The notes under the pieces are model-generated. The model searched no databases and had not been told where the DNA came from. It saw nothing but the letters and a program-made list of their open reading frames with translations. Below, one piece after another: positions 45,187 through 57,330 of a DNA stretch of 64,000 bases. Each line of letters begins with the position of its first letter. Within the stretch, counting starts at the first letter, position 1. The stretch spans positions 3,287,501-3,351,500 of the forward strand of contig NC_081414.1 of NCBI RefSeq assembly GCF_030272615.1, in the 5' to 3' direction. Made by a program: the position numbers and the translations under genes. This DNA comes from Cryptomeria japonica (lineage: Eukaryota; Streptophyta; Pinopsida; Cupressales; Cupressaceae).

Positions 45187-46376
45187 TGTAAGGAAATGCA
45201 GAGTGGAAAGGTATCCCAGCTTGAAACTGGTCCATGTTCAGATCTGTGGGTACAAAGGTCTCTCTCAATGCTTTGTCAAGAATGGCCTTATGTGAAGGGA
45301 TATATGCAAAAGATCAAGGATGCAAATGAGGGTGGGTGTTTTCCCTAGCTGATCTACAAAGTCATACTCATTCTTGGTGGATGATGGGGTTGTGGTCTTG
45401 GGTGGAATGCCTTGTAAGATGACTTTACCTCGATGGGTTGTGACATTATATTCAGAGGTTTCATTTTTAGAGGATGAGAAAGATGGCCCAATGCCTTTTT
45501 AAACAACTTTACTATTTTGGGTAGAACCCTCGGGAGCTTTGTCTTTTATGATAATGGTAGAAACATAATTATCCACTGAAATGTGGTTAACGGTTGAGTC
45601 ATAATCATAAGACATTTTAGCGTAGTTGGCTTGATTATTTGTTTTGGATTTTCCTTTATCATGTTTAGGGAATTGCTCCTTAAACATCGCATGTTCCTCA
45701 TTGGAGGTATGAACATCAACTTCTATGTCACCCTTGTCAATAAGATCTTGTATGACATCCTTTAATATGTGACAATTGCCATTTGTGTGTCCTTTGCTCT
45801 TGTGAAACTCACAATACTCATCATCATTCCACCATGCAGGTTTTACTCTTGGTTCATAAGGTGGGTTATCTGGTAGTGTTATGAGCTTGTTTGCAACCAA
45901 TTTCTTGAATGTTGTCTCAAGTGGCTCTCCCAACGGAGTGTATTTTCTTGAGGCTTTGTTGTTCTTTGAGTGTTCACTTGATTGCTTGTATTGGATGAAC
46001 TTGCACCGAGGAAAGTAACTTTTGGTTTTACAACATTTGCATCTACTACCCCATCATTGACTGTGTTCTTATTCTTGTTCCAAAAGTAGGGTTTGTCTTT
46101 CCCATATGATTCCTCTTTGTTTTCTTTGAATATCTTAATGATGCCTTGTTCAATAAGGACTTTCTCTATTGCCAATCCTTTTTATATGACTTACTTAAAG
46201 GTAGACAAACAAGTCTTTCTTAGCTCATAACTAATGTCCTTGTTAACGTTTTGAGTAAACATTTCTACCATCTATTTTTGCGAGATATCACAAGAGAATT
46301 GACTAGAAAGACCTCTCCATTTCTATAAGAATGAAGCAAAAGATTCTTGATGCAAAGAGTCTTGGAACCTTGTTTG
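45187..46376 (-). pseudogene. Element C gag, C-terminal half
   Basis: Pieces 45499-45933 (CEFHKSKGHTNGNC Cys/His motif, then LKDVIQDLIDKGDIEVD) and 45879-46175 (KPYFWNKNKNTVNDG), preceded on the right by SFASFL and MVEMFTQNVNKDISYEL (46190-46370). It continues, after an inserted segment, at 47988. Confidence 0.8.
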
Positions 46377-47987
46377 TTTCACCTTCTTGAGTGACTTGTC
46401 CTACTCAACCCTACAACTACTCAAGTCCTTCCTATGGAACTTGGTAAGGGTTATGACAATGAGACCTCCAAGGTCTAAACCTTCTTGACTTGCCTCCTAG
46501 GTATAGCCAATGGTTTCTTGACAATCAACTCCTCCACTTGAGGTTGTCACCTCAGCTACTCACACTCACCTCTCCTGGGCTCCAACCACTCCTGCTAGGA
46601 TCTTAACACACCAACTCTCCTTATGGTTTCCCAATGCATTAGTAAGGTGTATTCATTTTTTTTTGAAGTTTAAGACTCACCAATTCCATCGCCATGGTTT
46701 CTCAAGCCTTCTAGGTCTCTACCAGCACCTAAATAGGCCTAATTGCATTAGCCCTCAAGTGTTTTGGGGGGTTTAATTTGCAATAGTCCCCAAAAATCCT
46801 AGGAATAAATCATGGATTCGGATACCCTTTTGGAAATTGTAGACAATACTAGAAAAGTGCATCTGGGTTATCCGTACAGGTGTGGTTTCCAATGCTGCAC
46901 TATTTTGGGGGGTATTAGGCTTAACCGGTGGATTGACAAACTCGGTGTAGAACCTTTCACCAGTAAAAAATCCTACTATAAACACCTTGGTAACCTTAAA
47001 GGACACTCTAAGGTCTTTCCATACATATTCCACTTGGGACTGCATCAATCTCCAAGAGCTCACAAATCACATTTTGCTTACTGTCCTAACTCACCTACTC
47101 CCAGCGGTGAGCCTAGGTCTTCATTGTTTCTCCTCCTCCTGGATCTGCAACATCACACACCCTATTCCAAAACTATATACAGACCCTAACCTATAATTAT
47201 TAATGATTACAACAATTTCCATCAAATAATGCCTAGGCTAGAGCCATTTCTTGCTCTGAAACCCTGCTTGCAAGGGTTTTGCTCCCAGTTGCAAAGAATG
47301 ACATAAATCTTCACATCCTGGAACAATCAAACATGAAAATCAAACTTATTGAAAGAAAATACAATGAAAATATAAATATGGCAATTATTTTACACCATCT
47401 AGTCCGTATTGGACCGTACAAGCAATGAAAAACAAGACAAAACTATCAAAAACCCGGTGGAAACAAGATTGTTTCACAAACCAAAAACTTGCTCTTGCAT
47501 TTCTAAACCTCCAACCTATACAATGAAGTGAAATTTGGCTTATATACACTAGTTTAGTCAATCAACCAACTACCTAATGCCCTTAACCCCAAAAAATGCA
47601 ACTTTTGCAAGAAATTACAAAATGTTGCTCAACAACTTTTGACAACTTTTGCTCCAGGATGCAATTTTGCATTCTATTGCATTATAAGACTCTTGAAAGT
47701 CCTCAAACACCTTAAAAGAATTAAACACAACTCAATTTACTCCTAATCAATGAATACATTCATCTAGAGTATTTTCCTGTGACCTACCTAAGCAACTCAC
47801 TTCTCAGGCTAGCAGCATCCTGAGCATAATTGACTCAAACCAAAATTTGGACAACTCAACCATGGCTCTACTGAGTCCTCAATGGTTGGTCCATTATTAC
47901 ATCACACATTAACACATAAAATAAAATAAAATCAAAGCTAACATTCTTGGAGTGTTAGGTGCCCTGCACGAATTCCCCATTTTTCTA
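46377..47987 (-). mobile_element. Unidentified 1.6-kb insertion in gag of C
   Basis: Gag of C breaks at 46376 (codons for QTRFQD) and resumes at 47988 (codons for TLCNTK); the 1.6 kb between has no gag similarity. A minus-strand TATA-like stretch (gtgtatataagcc, near 47540-47553) suggests an LTR-type promoter. Ends and target duplication could not be resolved; the frame at 46773-47063 is unrecognised. Confidence 0.5.
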
Positions 47988-49319
47988 CTTAGTATTGCAT
48001 AAGGTAGTTATTGACACATCTCTTTCAATGTTGTATGAGAACTATTGTATGAAAGCTTCTGATAAATCACTCCATGACTTAATTCCAGTTGGAAGTTGGG
48101 AGAACCATTCCATAGCTTGTCCACCTAATATTTGTGTAAATAATCTCATCAAATATGTTTCTTCTCCTGCTACATCAATGCAAGCTATGAAAATTTTTCT
48201 CATGTGAGCCTTAGGATCCCCTTTGCCTCTATACTTGTCAAATTTTGGTGTCACAAAATGTGAAGGAAATGGAGGCATTAGAATAATCCTGTCAAATGGG
48301 TAGGGACATATGTCTCTCATTGTGCATTGTTTATTTGGTGTATTAATTTTAGCCATTTGCTTTTTCAAATCCTGGATTTGTTGTTGCAAGACATTCTTGG
48401 GTAGTGTCTTCTTTGAGCTAGTCCCATGCTTGAGCCACCAAGTGGAGGGATATAATGCATGTATGTATGGTATTGATCATAGATGTGTTCATATGGAGGA
48501 GGAACATTGTTATAGCTTGCATATGGACCACTTGGTATGGTATTGTAGTGAGGAGCACTGTCTAGGTCGATACATGTTATGACCATGGAGATAGGAAGTA
48601 TCATAAGAGTGATCTTGAGTATTGCTCCCAAATTTGACAGGGGGTCTCCTCGTGTCATGATTTTGAATGTGTTCTTGAGTGTAATTGTATGCATTATTAT
48701 GATCTTGGGCATCATAATGAGCATGTGTAGTGATAGTTCTCCTCCATGGGAAAGGACGACTGCAGGGTTGTTCATGAAGGTTCCTAGTAAAATTGTCATG
48801 AGCATAGGTATTGGGAACTTTTGATTTTTGAAATAAGGATGAAGGTAAATCCGACACAAAATGCTCTCTCCTATTACAACCATTAGGTCCTGTAGGATTT
48901 GCATTTGTTTGATTTCCTTGATTAAGGTCCTCTTCTATAATTTGTGACACATCAAGAGCATGAGGTAGCTTCATCCCACTTTGCGCCATGACTCAAAATA
49001 AGTATTGTTTATCTCTTCTTATGATTTATTCAACCAATCTATTGAACCTTGGATCTATGATATTCTCTTCAATGTCTGAGGAAGTGATAGACGCATTTTC
49101 ATTGTTATTGTTGTTCTCATTGTCATTGTTGTGTATATTACTGCGATTGTCAAATGGGTTATAAAATTTGTCTCCATCAAACTCATAGGTACTCATGTTG
49201 AGAGATCTTAGAGCTTCTTCAGCTTCTCTTCTAGACCTTTGTGAACGGGTTTCAACCATGAACTTGACCTTGGCTAAAATGAATAATGGAAAGAAAATGT
49301 GAAGACTATGGAGAACCAA
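47988..49319 (-). pseudogene. Element C gag, N-terminal half with capsid-like domain
   Basis: The start at 49319 or the internal MVETRSQRSRREAEEALRS (about 49258) leads a Asn-rich N-terminus. Frames 48365-48989 and 48042-48389 follow, the latter encoding FDKYRGKGDPKAHMRKIFIA, GGQAMEWFSQLPTGIKSWSD and LSEAFIQ, the retrotransposon Gag domain. Gag would form the particle shell. Frameshifts lie near 48390 and 49000. Confidence 0.82.
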
Positions 49320-50860
49320 GAAAGGATATGAGATGGAAAGAATCTAGGGTTGTCTTTCAATGTCCAATATGTAGGTTCAAGATATGTGTGATCTAAAGTA
49401 AGATGTGACTTCCAAAGAGATGATAGATCTTTTGATGAGGTAAGTTGACCTTGACTAAAGATGACCAGCTAGGACCCTAAGATGATAGATCTGATATGGG
49501 AACCACTTAGTGATATGTTGTAACAAGTTTGCAAGATATGATGAGGACAACAAAGAAACCTTTTGACTCTATTTTGGAAAATGTGTATGAGGTATTGCAA
49601 ATGAAGGGAAATGATGGATAAATACATGATCAATATTGGTTGACTGAAAATGATTAAGCCCTATAGGAAATGCCTTATAATCTCTTTAAATCTCAAAACT
49701 TAAGCCCTTTTTTCTCTTTTCAAGTTTTTCAAAATGTTGTTCTAAAATGGAGACGCGAAACTGTTCTACATAGACGCGATTTCTCAACTCAGACGCAATT
49801 TTAGGTGACACGAACGCGATTCTAAAAATGTTTTGCAATTTTGTCTAATTGTGAAGTTGTTGAATGTGACTTAATCTAAATGTTGAGTGTTTTGTGACAA
49901 GAAGACACAACAAACAATGAAGACACGATGTCTGAAAATGTGTTTGTCTGATTTGAAATAAAAACATGCAAGCAGAAATCCTAAGGTTTTCTAGGACAAT
50001 AGTTGTTGGATCTCACTTGGTTTCCCAACTACGTTTATTCAAAGCAGATACTTAGATGCTTGACCCCACTGGCTCCACTCCACGACACTCACTTCTCTGG
50101 CGTAGCCAAGCACCAGTCCCCATGAAAATTCCTCATAGAGAACTTTGTATCTCTACTAAGAACTGTAAGAATGTGAGACGGCATCAGAGGTCCGACCTCT
50201 TGTACCAACAACTAGAAGGTTTTTGGCTTCTAAAACAAGGGTTTTTTAGTAAGGGCATATGTTTGAGTGGCCATAATCAACAACATGTTACGCTCCGTTA
50301 AGGAAGGCCTCCCAGTCTTGTAGAGGTTACGCTCTACAAGGTTTTACATGTCACGCGGACACTGAGAGTATCATAACACCGTTATGGTAGCATGTAACAC
50401 TCCTTTATTGCAACTTTCGTCATAAACACTTTTATTTATAGTGGTTCGAAAGAGCTTCGCTTTAGCATGTCACCACTTGGGTCGTTCCCTCTCACTTAGC
50501 CTTATGGGCTACTTGGGAGGTAGGCCCTCCTACCTAAATAGAAGATGATAACAATTTCTCTTATACCCAAGGTCCAACAAAAGGTGAGGGGAGAGGATAC
50601 TTTTGTTATCAACTCTAGGGTTATAAACATAAAAATGTGCAAAGAGCACCAAACACTTCAAACAAGTTCTTTAACCCCAAATGAAAAAGGGATGTGACCC
50701 TAATTAGAATAAAATCCAAAGACACACACCTAAATTACCCTTACAACAAATGATTAGTATTTTTGATAGATCACCCCCACTCGCAAACACACTAATTAGC
50801 TAAATTTTAGAAATCCAAATCCAATTGTGAAAGGGGGGACCTTCGACAATACGTTTTTTG
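49320..50860 (-). other. Leader of element C between gag and tandem repeats
   Basis: No coding sequence recognised. A short word agacgcga(t/a) recurs near 49750, 49772 and 49787. The part 50040-50560 is more GC-rich and gene-like in composition but has no recognised frame and may be a separate insertion. Confidence 0.45.
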
Positions 50861-51745
50861 ACAAATCCAAAGATCTGGTTTTCCATGAATATTTTTACAT
50901 CAAAATGAAAATCATAAAGAACAGACCACCTGTAGGATTTCAAGATACTTCCATAAATTTAAGAAAATCCAAAAAAATTGCTAATTTGCTCCCAAAATTT
51001 ATTTTTTTATGAAAAATCATAAAAAAAATTCAAACTTGATCCAAAAAATATGAATTTTGTGCTGGAAACTCTTGATACCATTCCCAACTTGCAACAAAAA
51101 AATTCCTACAAAAATTCCAAGCAGTTTGTGAGATATGATCGAAACATTGCAAAACCCTAATTTTTAAAGATCTGATTTTTCACGAATTATTTTGCATCAA
51201 AATTAAATTCATAAAGAACAGATCCATTGTAGAATTATGAGAACTTTCCAGAAATGTAAGAAAATCCAAAAAAATCGATAATGTGCTCCAAAAATTATTT
51301 TTTTTACGAAAAAGCATAAAACTACAAATATGCTCCAAAAAATCTAAATTTTGGATTGAGAACTCCTAATACTATTCTCAACCTGCAAAAAACAATTTAT
51401 GCAAATTTTTCAAGCCTTTTGTGAGATCAGATCAAATGATTGCAAAACCCTAATTTTTAAAGATTTGATTTTTTACGAATTATTTTGCATCCAAATTAAA
51501 ATCACAAAAAAATAGACCCTCTGTAGAATTCTTAGAGATTTCTAGAAATGTAAAAAAATCTGAAAAATTCACTAATTTGCTTCCAAAATTATTTTTTTTT
51601 ATGAAAAATCATAAAAAATTCAAATATGATCCAAAAAAATTAAATTTCGGATTGAACACTCCTGATACTATCCCCAACCTACAAAAAAAAACGATGCAAA
51701 AATTTAAAGCCTTTTGTGAGATCTGATCAAATCTCTCCAAAATCT
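50861..51745 (-). repeat. Three tandem units of about 295 bp in the leader of C
   Basis: The segment aaagatctg(g/a)tttt(c/t)ca begins units at 50869, 51166 and about 51459, and gcaaaaccctaattttt occurs at 51149 and 51442 (period about 293). Each unit carries two aaaaatcataaaa-like A-rich stretches and a cttttgtgagat(c/a) end. Copies are diverged. Confidence 0.85.
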
Positions 51746-51849
51746 TAATCTTGTGTCTAAAACCCTAGCTGCACAAGGTTATTGTTTTACAAAACAACAA
51801 TATAGGGTTAGAAAAACCTGCAAAAAACATAGATCTAACAAAATTTCAT

Positions 51850-51867
51850 GTCCCACCGGGCGTGCCA
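51850..51867 (-). other. Primer binding site of element C
   Basis: The minus strand reads TGGCACGCCCGGTGGGAC three to four bases after the LTR end. TGGCGCGCC-GTGGGAC-like sites are usual at this position in plant gypsy elements. Confidence 0.8.
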
Positions 51868-51870
51868 AAA

Positions 51871-52700
51871 TATATAAGGAGAAAAGTGATGATGATAAAC
51901 TATTGTAAAACCATAAAGATCCAACCACAAACAATCTAGGTCCTATAATGAAACATTCACCAATACCAATAGAGATACCTAAGATCACGCAAATCAACAA
52001 AATAAAGCAATAATACCATTCACATGTCAAGTAGGGTTTCAATCTCCATTGTCTCTTATCTCCATTGATCTTGTTTGATATGTTTGTTCTCATATTTTAT
52101 GTGTGCACAAGAGCTCAACAAAGAATGGATTGTGGTTGATAGCTTGATCGCAAGAAGGTTTGATTGCATATGAGTATTTAGATGCATTGATTAGCTAGCT
52201 GGATTGATTAGACGCATTGATTAGATGATTAGATGATTAGATGATTAGAGTTGAAAAGAGAGAGGGAATCCTCTTATATATAGAACACTGTAAGAAAGTT
52301 GAAGGATAAGATTAAGAGGTGTAAAGATAAATGGTCGGCTGGGATTAAAGGGTAGGTAGAATAAATAATAAAATGTTAAGAGGGTGGGTAGAGGAAAATT
52401 AAGAGATGAATGTCATGTGTCATGGGTAGAAAAGACTACTGAATTAATTAAATAAATAAATATTTATTTAATTAATAGAAGAAGTGGGATCAATTAAATA
52501 AATAAAATATTTATTTAATTTGGGAAAAAAACAATTTAAATAAATAAAAGTATTTATTTAAATGAGAAAAGGCTTAGAAAAGGATTAATGAATTAATTAA
52601 ATAAATAAAGATTTATTTAATCAATAGAAGACTTGGGATAAAATAATTAAATAAATAAAAATATTTATTTAATTAGACAGGGCAATTTTAGGTGTCTATA
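51871..52700 (-). repeat. 5' LTR of element C (830 bp)
   Basis: The minus strand starts TATAGACACCTAAAATTGCC (first TG mutated to TA) and ends cttatata (51871). It matches the 3' LTR of C (37440-37833 and 40264-40678) over its full length. The U3 part (52440-52690) is an array of short palindromes. Confidence 0.88.
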
Positions 52701-53654
52701 ACAAGTATGAGCAACCAAATGATAATTCTCTCTAGTTATTTGTTTAGCATAATCATAAGGACTCTTAGTGGGATATCCTTCTTGCAAAGTGATAACAGGT
52801 TTACTAGGAGTGCGAAAAGGATCATTACCGTAACCACCTTGAACTGTAAAGAGAGGCTTGTTAAGAGGTTGTGGTGTTGGAGAAGGGCAAGCACCTTGAA
52901 CCACGAAAAGAGGTTTGCTATGTTCATTCACATTTATCATGTTGATTAATCTTTTAGATGTGTGGTCTTTGTTTGAAGGAATTGGCAAAGACATAAAATA
53001 ATCAAGAGCATCATCCAACATAGCATGATCATATCTATTAAATGGCTTGTATTTAGATTCGAAAGGAGATAAGTCCTCATAAAGGGGATTTTTTTAATAT
53101 TTATTTTTGGCAAAACTGGCAAGCCACTAATATATATTAATATAATATAAAACTGGTTCAAGGGCTCCTAGAGGAAAGAACCAGCAATAAAACCTCCATT
53201 CCTTTCCCAAAATTACAAAGAACATAAAGATAGGACTAACAAGGACCCACCTCGCCCCCCCTCCCAAAACCCAAGACCCTAGAACCAACAAAATAAGAAT
53301 CGTAGATTGGACTCCAAATTACATATTCACAGTACAAACTCAAGAGCAATAGCTACCCAACCCATACCCCAGGCCACCATAAAGGGAATTGTTATAAGCC
53401 ACCATGTTACTAGATTCAGAGGACGAGTTGATAGGAATGTATCCATGAGGAGAACCATTCAACTTATCTTTCTCATCACTACAAAATGACATGGTAACAA
53501 GGTTGATTAGTTTTTGGCAAAATGTTGGTTTAAAAGGCTTAGGGTATAAAAACTCATCAAGAGCCTCACCTAGTTCTTCTTTACTAAACTTGTAGTCATC
53601 ATAAGCAAATGCATTATCAAAGGAATGAAAGTCTTGCAAATAAAGATCCGACAT
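52701..53654 (-). pseudogene. Element D gag, N-terminal block
   Basis: The start at 53654 encodes MSDLYLQDFHSFDNAFAYDD, then KEELGEALDEFLYPKPFKPT. The frame is interrupted by a LINE tail (53091-53377) and continues NPLYEDLSPFESKYKPF, ALDYFMSLPIPSNKDHTSKR and three related PL/PF-VQGG-like repeats (about 52750-52910), ending at the insertion point of C. I do not recognise a standard Gag motif here, but position, strand and continuity with 37439 support it. Confidence 0.68.
53091..53377 (-). mobile_element. 5'-truncated LINE tail in gag of D (287 bp)
   Basis: It is flanked by cataaaggggatt (53078-53090) and cataaagggaatt (53378-53390), a 13-bp target duplication with one difference. The minus strand ends TTGCCAAAAATAAATATTAA plus a short A-run, the typical 3' end of plant L1 elements. 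The gag frame rejoins across it. Confidence 0.88.
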
Positions 53655-53801
53655 TTTTTAAATGAAAAGTGCATACAAATTTTAAAATACACAATGCAAT
53701 GAATGAAATTTCTCTCTCTTTTTTTTGAATCTTTATGTTTTTTAATGAAAGGAAAGATGCAATAACTAGATCTAACTAAGAAATGCAAAACCAAAGAAAG
53801 T

Positions 53802-53823
53802 GGGGTTCACACCGTGTTCACCA
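53802..53823 (-). other. Primer binding site of element D
   Basis: The minus strand has TGGTGAACACGGTGTGAACC beginning three bases after the LTR end (ctccaca at 53827). The position fits a primer binding site; the tRNA was not identified. Confidence 0.6.
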
Positions 53824-53826
53824 AAA

Positions 53827-54420
53827 TGTGGAGTATAAAAATGGAACCAAGTAGCTAAGACCTAATCCTATTCTCATGTACACACATTGGAATACGAAAG
53901 AGCCTATGGAGATATCTCACTTTGACTACTTCTTGTAGAGAAGAGATAGTCAAGGAATATCTCTTAGGGTTTATATTCCTTTGTTGTAATGAAGAGTAGA
54001 TATGAAAAATATGAGGCCATGATCAACTATGCTAGGAGATGAGAAATGAAGCACACATAAACTGAAAATGCAGATTCTATCCGAACTATAACTGAGACAC
54101 TAAAAGCATAACTAAAAAATGGATTCAAAGGTGCACCTGCTACTAAAAATTAGGGAAAACTAGGTAGGACTAGGGTGCCACACCTTGGTCCCTGTCTGGA
54201 TAGGAAGATGGAACTCTAGATTTGGGATCCCGAGGGCTTGAAATGCAGAACTGCCACAAAAAAATGCAAAACTCTGTGGACCAAGGCATCGCACCCTAGT
54301 CCTATCCTAGGGTGCCATGCTTTGGTCCCTATGAAACAAGACCAAATTCTAAGGTTGGGTTTGTGTCCATGTCTTCCATCAGTTCCAAAAATCACAAATG
54401 ACAACTACATTGCCTACAAG
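53827..54420 (-). repeat. 5' LTR remnant of element D
   Basis: It matches 27247-27610 (tgtggag start, aaatggaaccaagtagctaa, tttgactact, gggtttatattcctttgttg), then loses similarity near 54415 where a sequence starting TGTAATGTCCCC begins. About 800 bp of LTR are missing or hidden by a later insertion. Confidence 0.75.
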
Positions 54421-55351
54421 TGTAATGTCCCCTTTCTAATCAAGGGCCTAAATATAGTTTTTCATCATCTCCCAAATGCCTAGTAGTGTCAGGTGGTTAT
54501 AGTCAAAATATGCAAGTGTTTAAAAGTTGCCAAGCTTTCATAATACATTGTCCTAGCATGTCTTTCAAATTAAGTCTAAACTCTCTTTGGTTCTAATTAG
54601 ACTTTCAAACTTTATCATACCTACATGCATTTCCACCCAACTCTACTTCTCTATTCATATAAAAGTATTGAACTTATCCATCCTAGCATCCCTTTTCTTT
54701 GACCCTGACTCTTCTCCTTGTATTGATGGAGAATTATACTTCTTTGTATTGATATCCTTAAACTCAATCCTTAACAAGTGGTAATAGTCACGTGGTACTC
54801 TTGACCCTCAAACTCTAACATTTTCACATTTTAAAACTATTTACCTTAAACCCACCCTTTGCATAATTGAAAGTGTCATTAAATGGCCAATTTGACAATA
54901 TAAGTTATCCATAAGGCATTCTCTTGCCTAGAAAATATTTTTCAAAATTAAGGACATGAATTTACATATAATTGCAACTCAGAGGATGATAACATCCATG
55001 TTTCATTAATGTGGTGGTTGAGGCTTGGTAATCATTTCAAAGGTTTTTTCAAGGTCTTATTCACCCTACACACACAAATCAAAATATGTCATTAATGTTG
55101 ATGACGTCAAGGACAAGAAGTAGCAAATCTCCTCCCCGTGTCATTTGAATACATTGAAGGATATATATTTTAAATTTTTTCATTATTCTAGTATTATACA
55201 TTATTCTCAAAATTAAAACCTTAGGCAACATTATTCTAAGCACCAACATTCGAACAATCAAACCTATATATATATATATATATATATATAATAAAAACAT
55301 TTTGTTTTCATTTATTTGAGGACAAGAAACCTTTTGACTTAGAGATCCATC
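54421..55351. other. Unassigned sequence, possible further LTR insertion
   Basis: TGTAATGTCCCCTTTCTAAT at 54421 resembles an LTR start on the plus strand. No coding domain follows. A (TA)n run of about 13 units lies near 55264-55290. Confidence 0.35.
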
Positions 55352-56083
55352 TCATATATTACTGAGTATAATAAGGATAAGCACTTGTGGCATGCTTAAC
55401 CCTGACATAAATATTAGTTAATTTACATCAATCCCTCTTAACTAGGATGAAGGGGTATGTCCCTACATAGTTAAACTATAAATAAGGATGAGAACTCTCT
55501 CGTGTTATCATATTATTATTATTTTTATCCAAAAGAGAAATTAATTATTTTTATGTAGAAATTATTACAATCCAGTTCAGACATAGCCTCAAAACTGCCA
55601 TCAAATACTTCCCTTCTCATCATATTGACTGACCACTAAGGCTAATATAATTGATAAGTTTTTCCCTTTTCTTAACAATACCATCATTATGCAGTGTGGA
55701 GCTACCATAGCCCAAAAAGTCATGGAGATTAGACATTATTGAATTACAATTTTACTACAAGCGACCTCTCTAAATGGCCAAACTCCAAGTAGCAATTTGT
55801 GGCTACAACTGATCTCCCAAATGCCAGGCTAGTTTCCACCATACACCTTACTAGTTCCACTCAACCAAATTTGTATCATTTAGTTATGAGTCCATAACTA
55901 TTAAAAAATTACTCCTCTACTCAACAACTAGCTATGCTAGATAATCCACACTGCTTCCCTAAAATGCATGAATTCATTTGATTTCATGTTATTGTAATAC
56001 ATAAATGTGACACTAATGCTCCCTTAATATTTTTTCTATTTATTGCTTACATTATTTTACCTCCTTACCACTAGCTATGCTCA

Positions 56084-56560
56084 TTAAATCAATGAATTCA
56101 CGAGATAATATAGATCTTCCTCATCTGCAGATTGATTTGCTAGCTCCTCAGCCTTTCCATTTGCCTCATTGTATGCATGATCAATTATGATAAGGTTGAA
56201 TTTTGTGTAAATTTCTAGTTCCTCTTCTAGGAGCTCGTTTATTTTCCAATTAGGAATAGGCCCTTTCCTTACTGCATGAGCAATGATACAAGATTCCCCT
56301 TCCACTGTTAATTCATCTATCTCCCAACATTTTCCTCAAACCCAAAACTAGAGCTTGTAATTCAACTTCATTATTCGATCTTTGAACAAGGGGCTTAACA
56401 AAATTGCAGATTATCCCTCCCTTCCAATCTCTAATGATTCAACTAGCTCTAAATATCCTTGGGTTACCTGTAGAAGCCCCACAAAAGTTGAGCTTGTACC
56501 ACCCATTTGACGGAGTTTCCCAAATCACATTCATCCTCATTGTTTGGGATTCACTGCCTC
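56084..56560 (-). pseudogene. LINE H ORF2 C-terminal RNase H
   Basis: From about 56550 the minus strand encodes WYKLNFCGASTGNPR (Asp of the usual DGAS changed to Cys), then IRDWKGGIICNF and NNEVELQALVLGLRKML, and finally the open piece 56305-56084 with FNLIIIDHAYNEANGKAEEL. This is an RNase HI-like domain attached to a LINE polymerase. Confidence 0.8.
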
Positions 56561-57330
56561 CCAGGCCTATTGATTATGGAGTTTCCAAACCAAATCATTG
56601 TTTCCTCATAAAAGCATCCCATCCAGTAAACTTTGAATCCTTAAGATTTTGTTCTCTTGACTTATTGTTCACTACCTCCATTATCAGTACCTCTATCTTG
56701 TTGAGGAATGTAGTCACCACCATCTCTTTATTTGGAAAAAATGTCATATTTCTTTATTTTCATATATCTCGTATGAGAATAAAAGGGCTAGTAATCTAAA
56801 GACAAGCATATAGGGCGTTTCCATTCAAAATAGGGCAAGATTTAAATAAACTTAATACATCACTCGACATGGCACTTTTCCACCCTAATCTTTTACAAAG
56901 CCATCTCCAACACTCTTGGGAAAAAGAGACATTCTAGCAATAAATGATTTATTGATTCTTCATCTTCCTTGCATAATGAACATCTTGAAGGTATGCTATA
57001 CCCCATTTTCTTACACCTATCTGCTATTAATATTTATGCCAAACATAGTTTATGCCAACACAACTTTGTAGGAATTTATGTAGCTTCATTATTTCTCTCC
57101 TTTTCCAACATGATATGCCCCTCTTTAACATTGTAATGTCTTGTTTTAGCTCCAGTCCAAATTATCATATCACAACCTTCTCTTATACCCACTCTCCTTT
57201 CCTTTAAAATGTTTTTAAGCTACTCCACTTGTTTCCTTGGTAAGGTCAAAATGTTAAAGGGTTTCCAAGACCACTGTCTTCATCCCTCCACTCATCAACC
57301 ACATAATCCTAAACATATTTATCCCATCTC

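Larger units (their letters stand above)
37440..52700 (-). mobile_element. Element C: Tat-related gypsy retrotransposon inside gag of D, lacking RT
   Basis: LTRs at 37440-40678 (3', split by element J) and 51871-52700 (5') share sequence from end to end. Target duplication: atagg (37435-37439) and acaag (52701-52705), two transitions from a common acagg. Internal order on the minus strand: primer binding site, leader with tandem repeats, gag (49319 to 45499, interrupted), protease, linker, integrase C-terminus (43800-43540), repeat-rich 3' region. RT, RNase H and the integrase core are missing, so it depended on other elements or was deleted later. Confidence 0.85.
27247..54420 (-). mobile_element. 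Element D: Tat-type gypsy retrotransposon with antisense PMD gene, heavily nested
   Basis: Minus-strand order from the right: 5' LTR remnant (54420-53827), primer binding site, leader, gag (53654-52701), [element C 52700-37440], gag end, protease, linker, RT, RNase H, second RNase H, integrase (to 32560), antisense PMD gene, polypurine tract, 3' LTR (28628-27247). The two LTRs share their first 350-570 bases from the tgtggag end. Gag frames on both sides of C rejoin in phase at the target duplication. Stops and an inserted LINE tail show it is dead. The outer right limit is uncertain. Confidence 0.8.

Noticed and set aside
54216-54483. Open frames on both strands in the 5' LTR of D
   Set aside because: Lie in LTR sequence with repeated ggtgcca words; not conserved in the other LTR.
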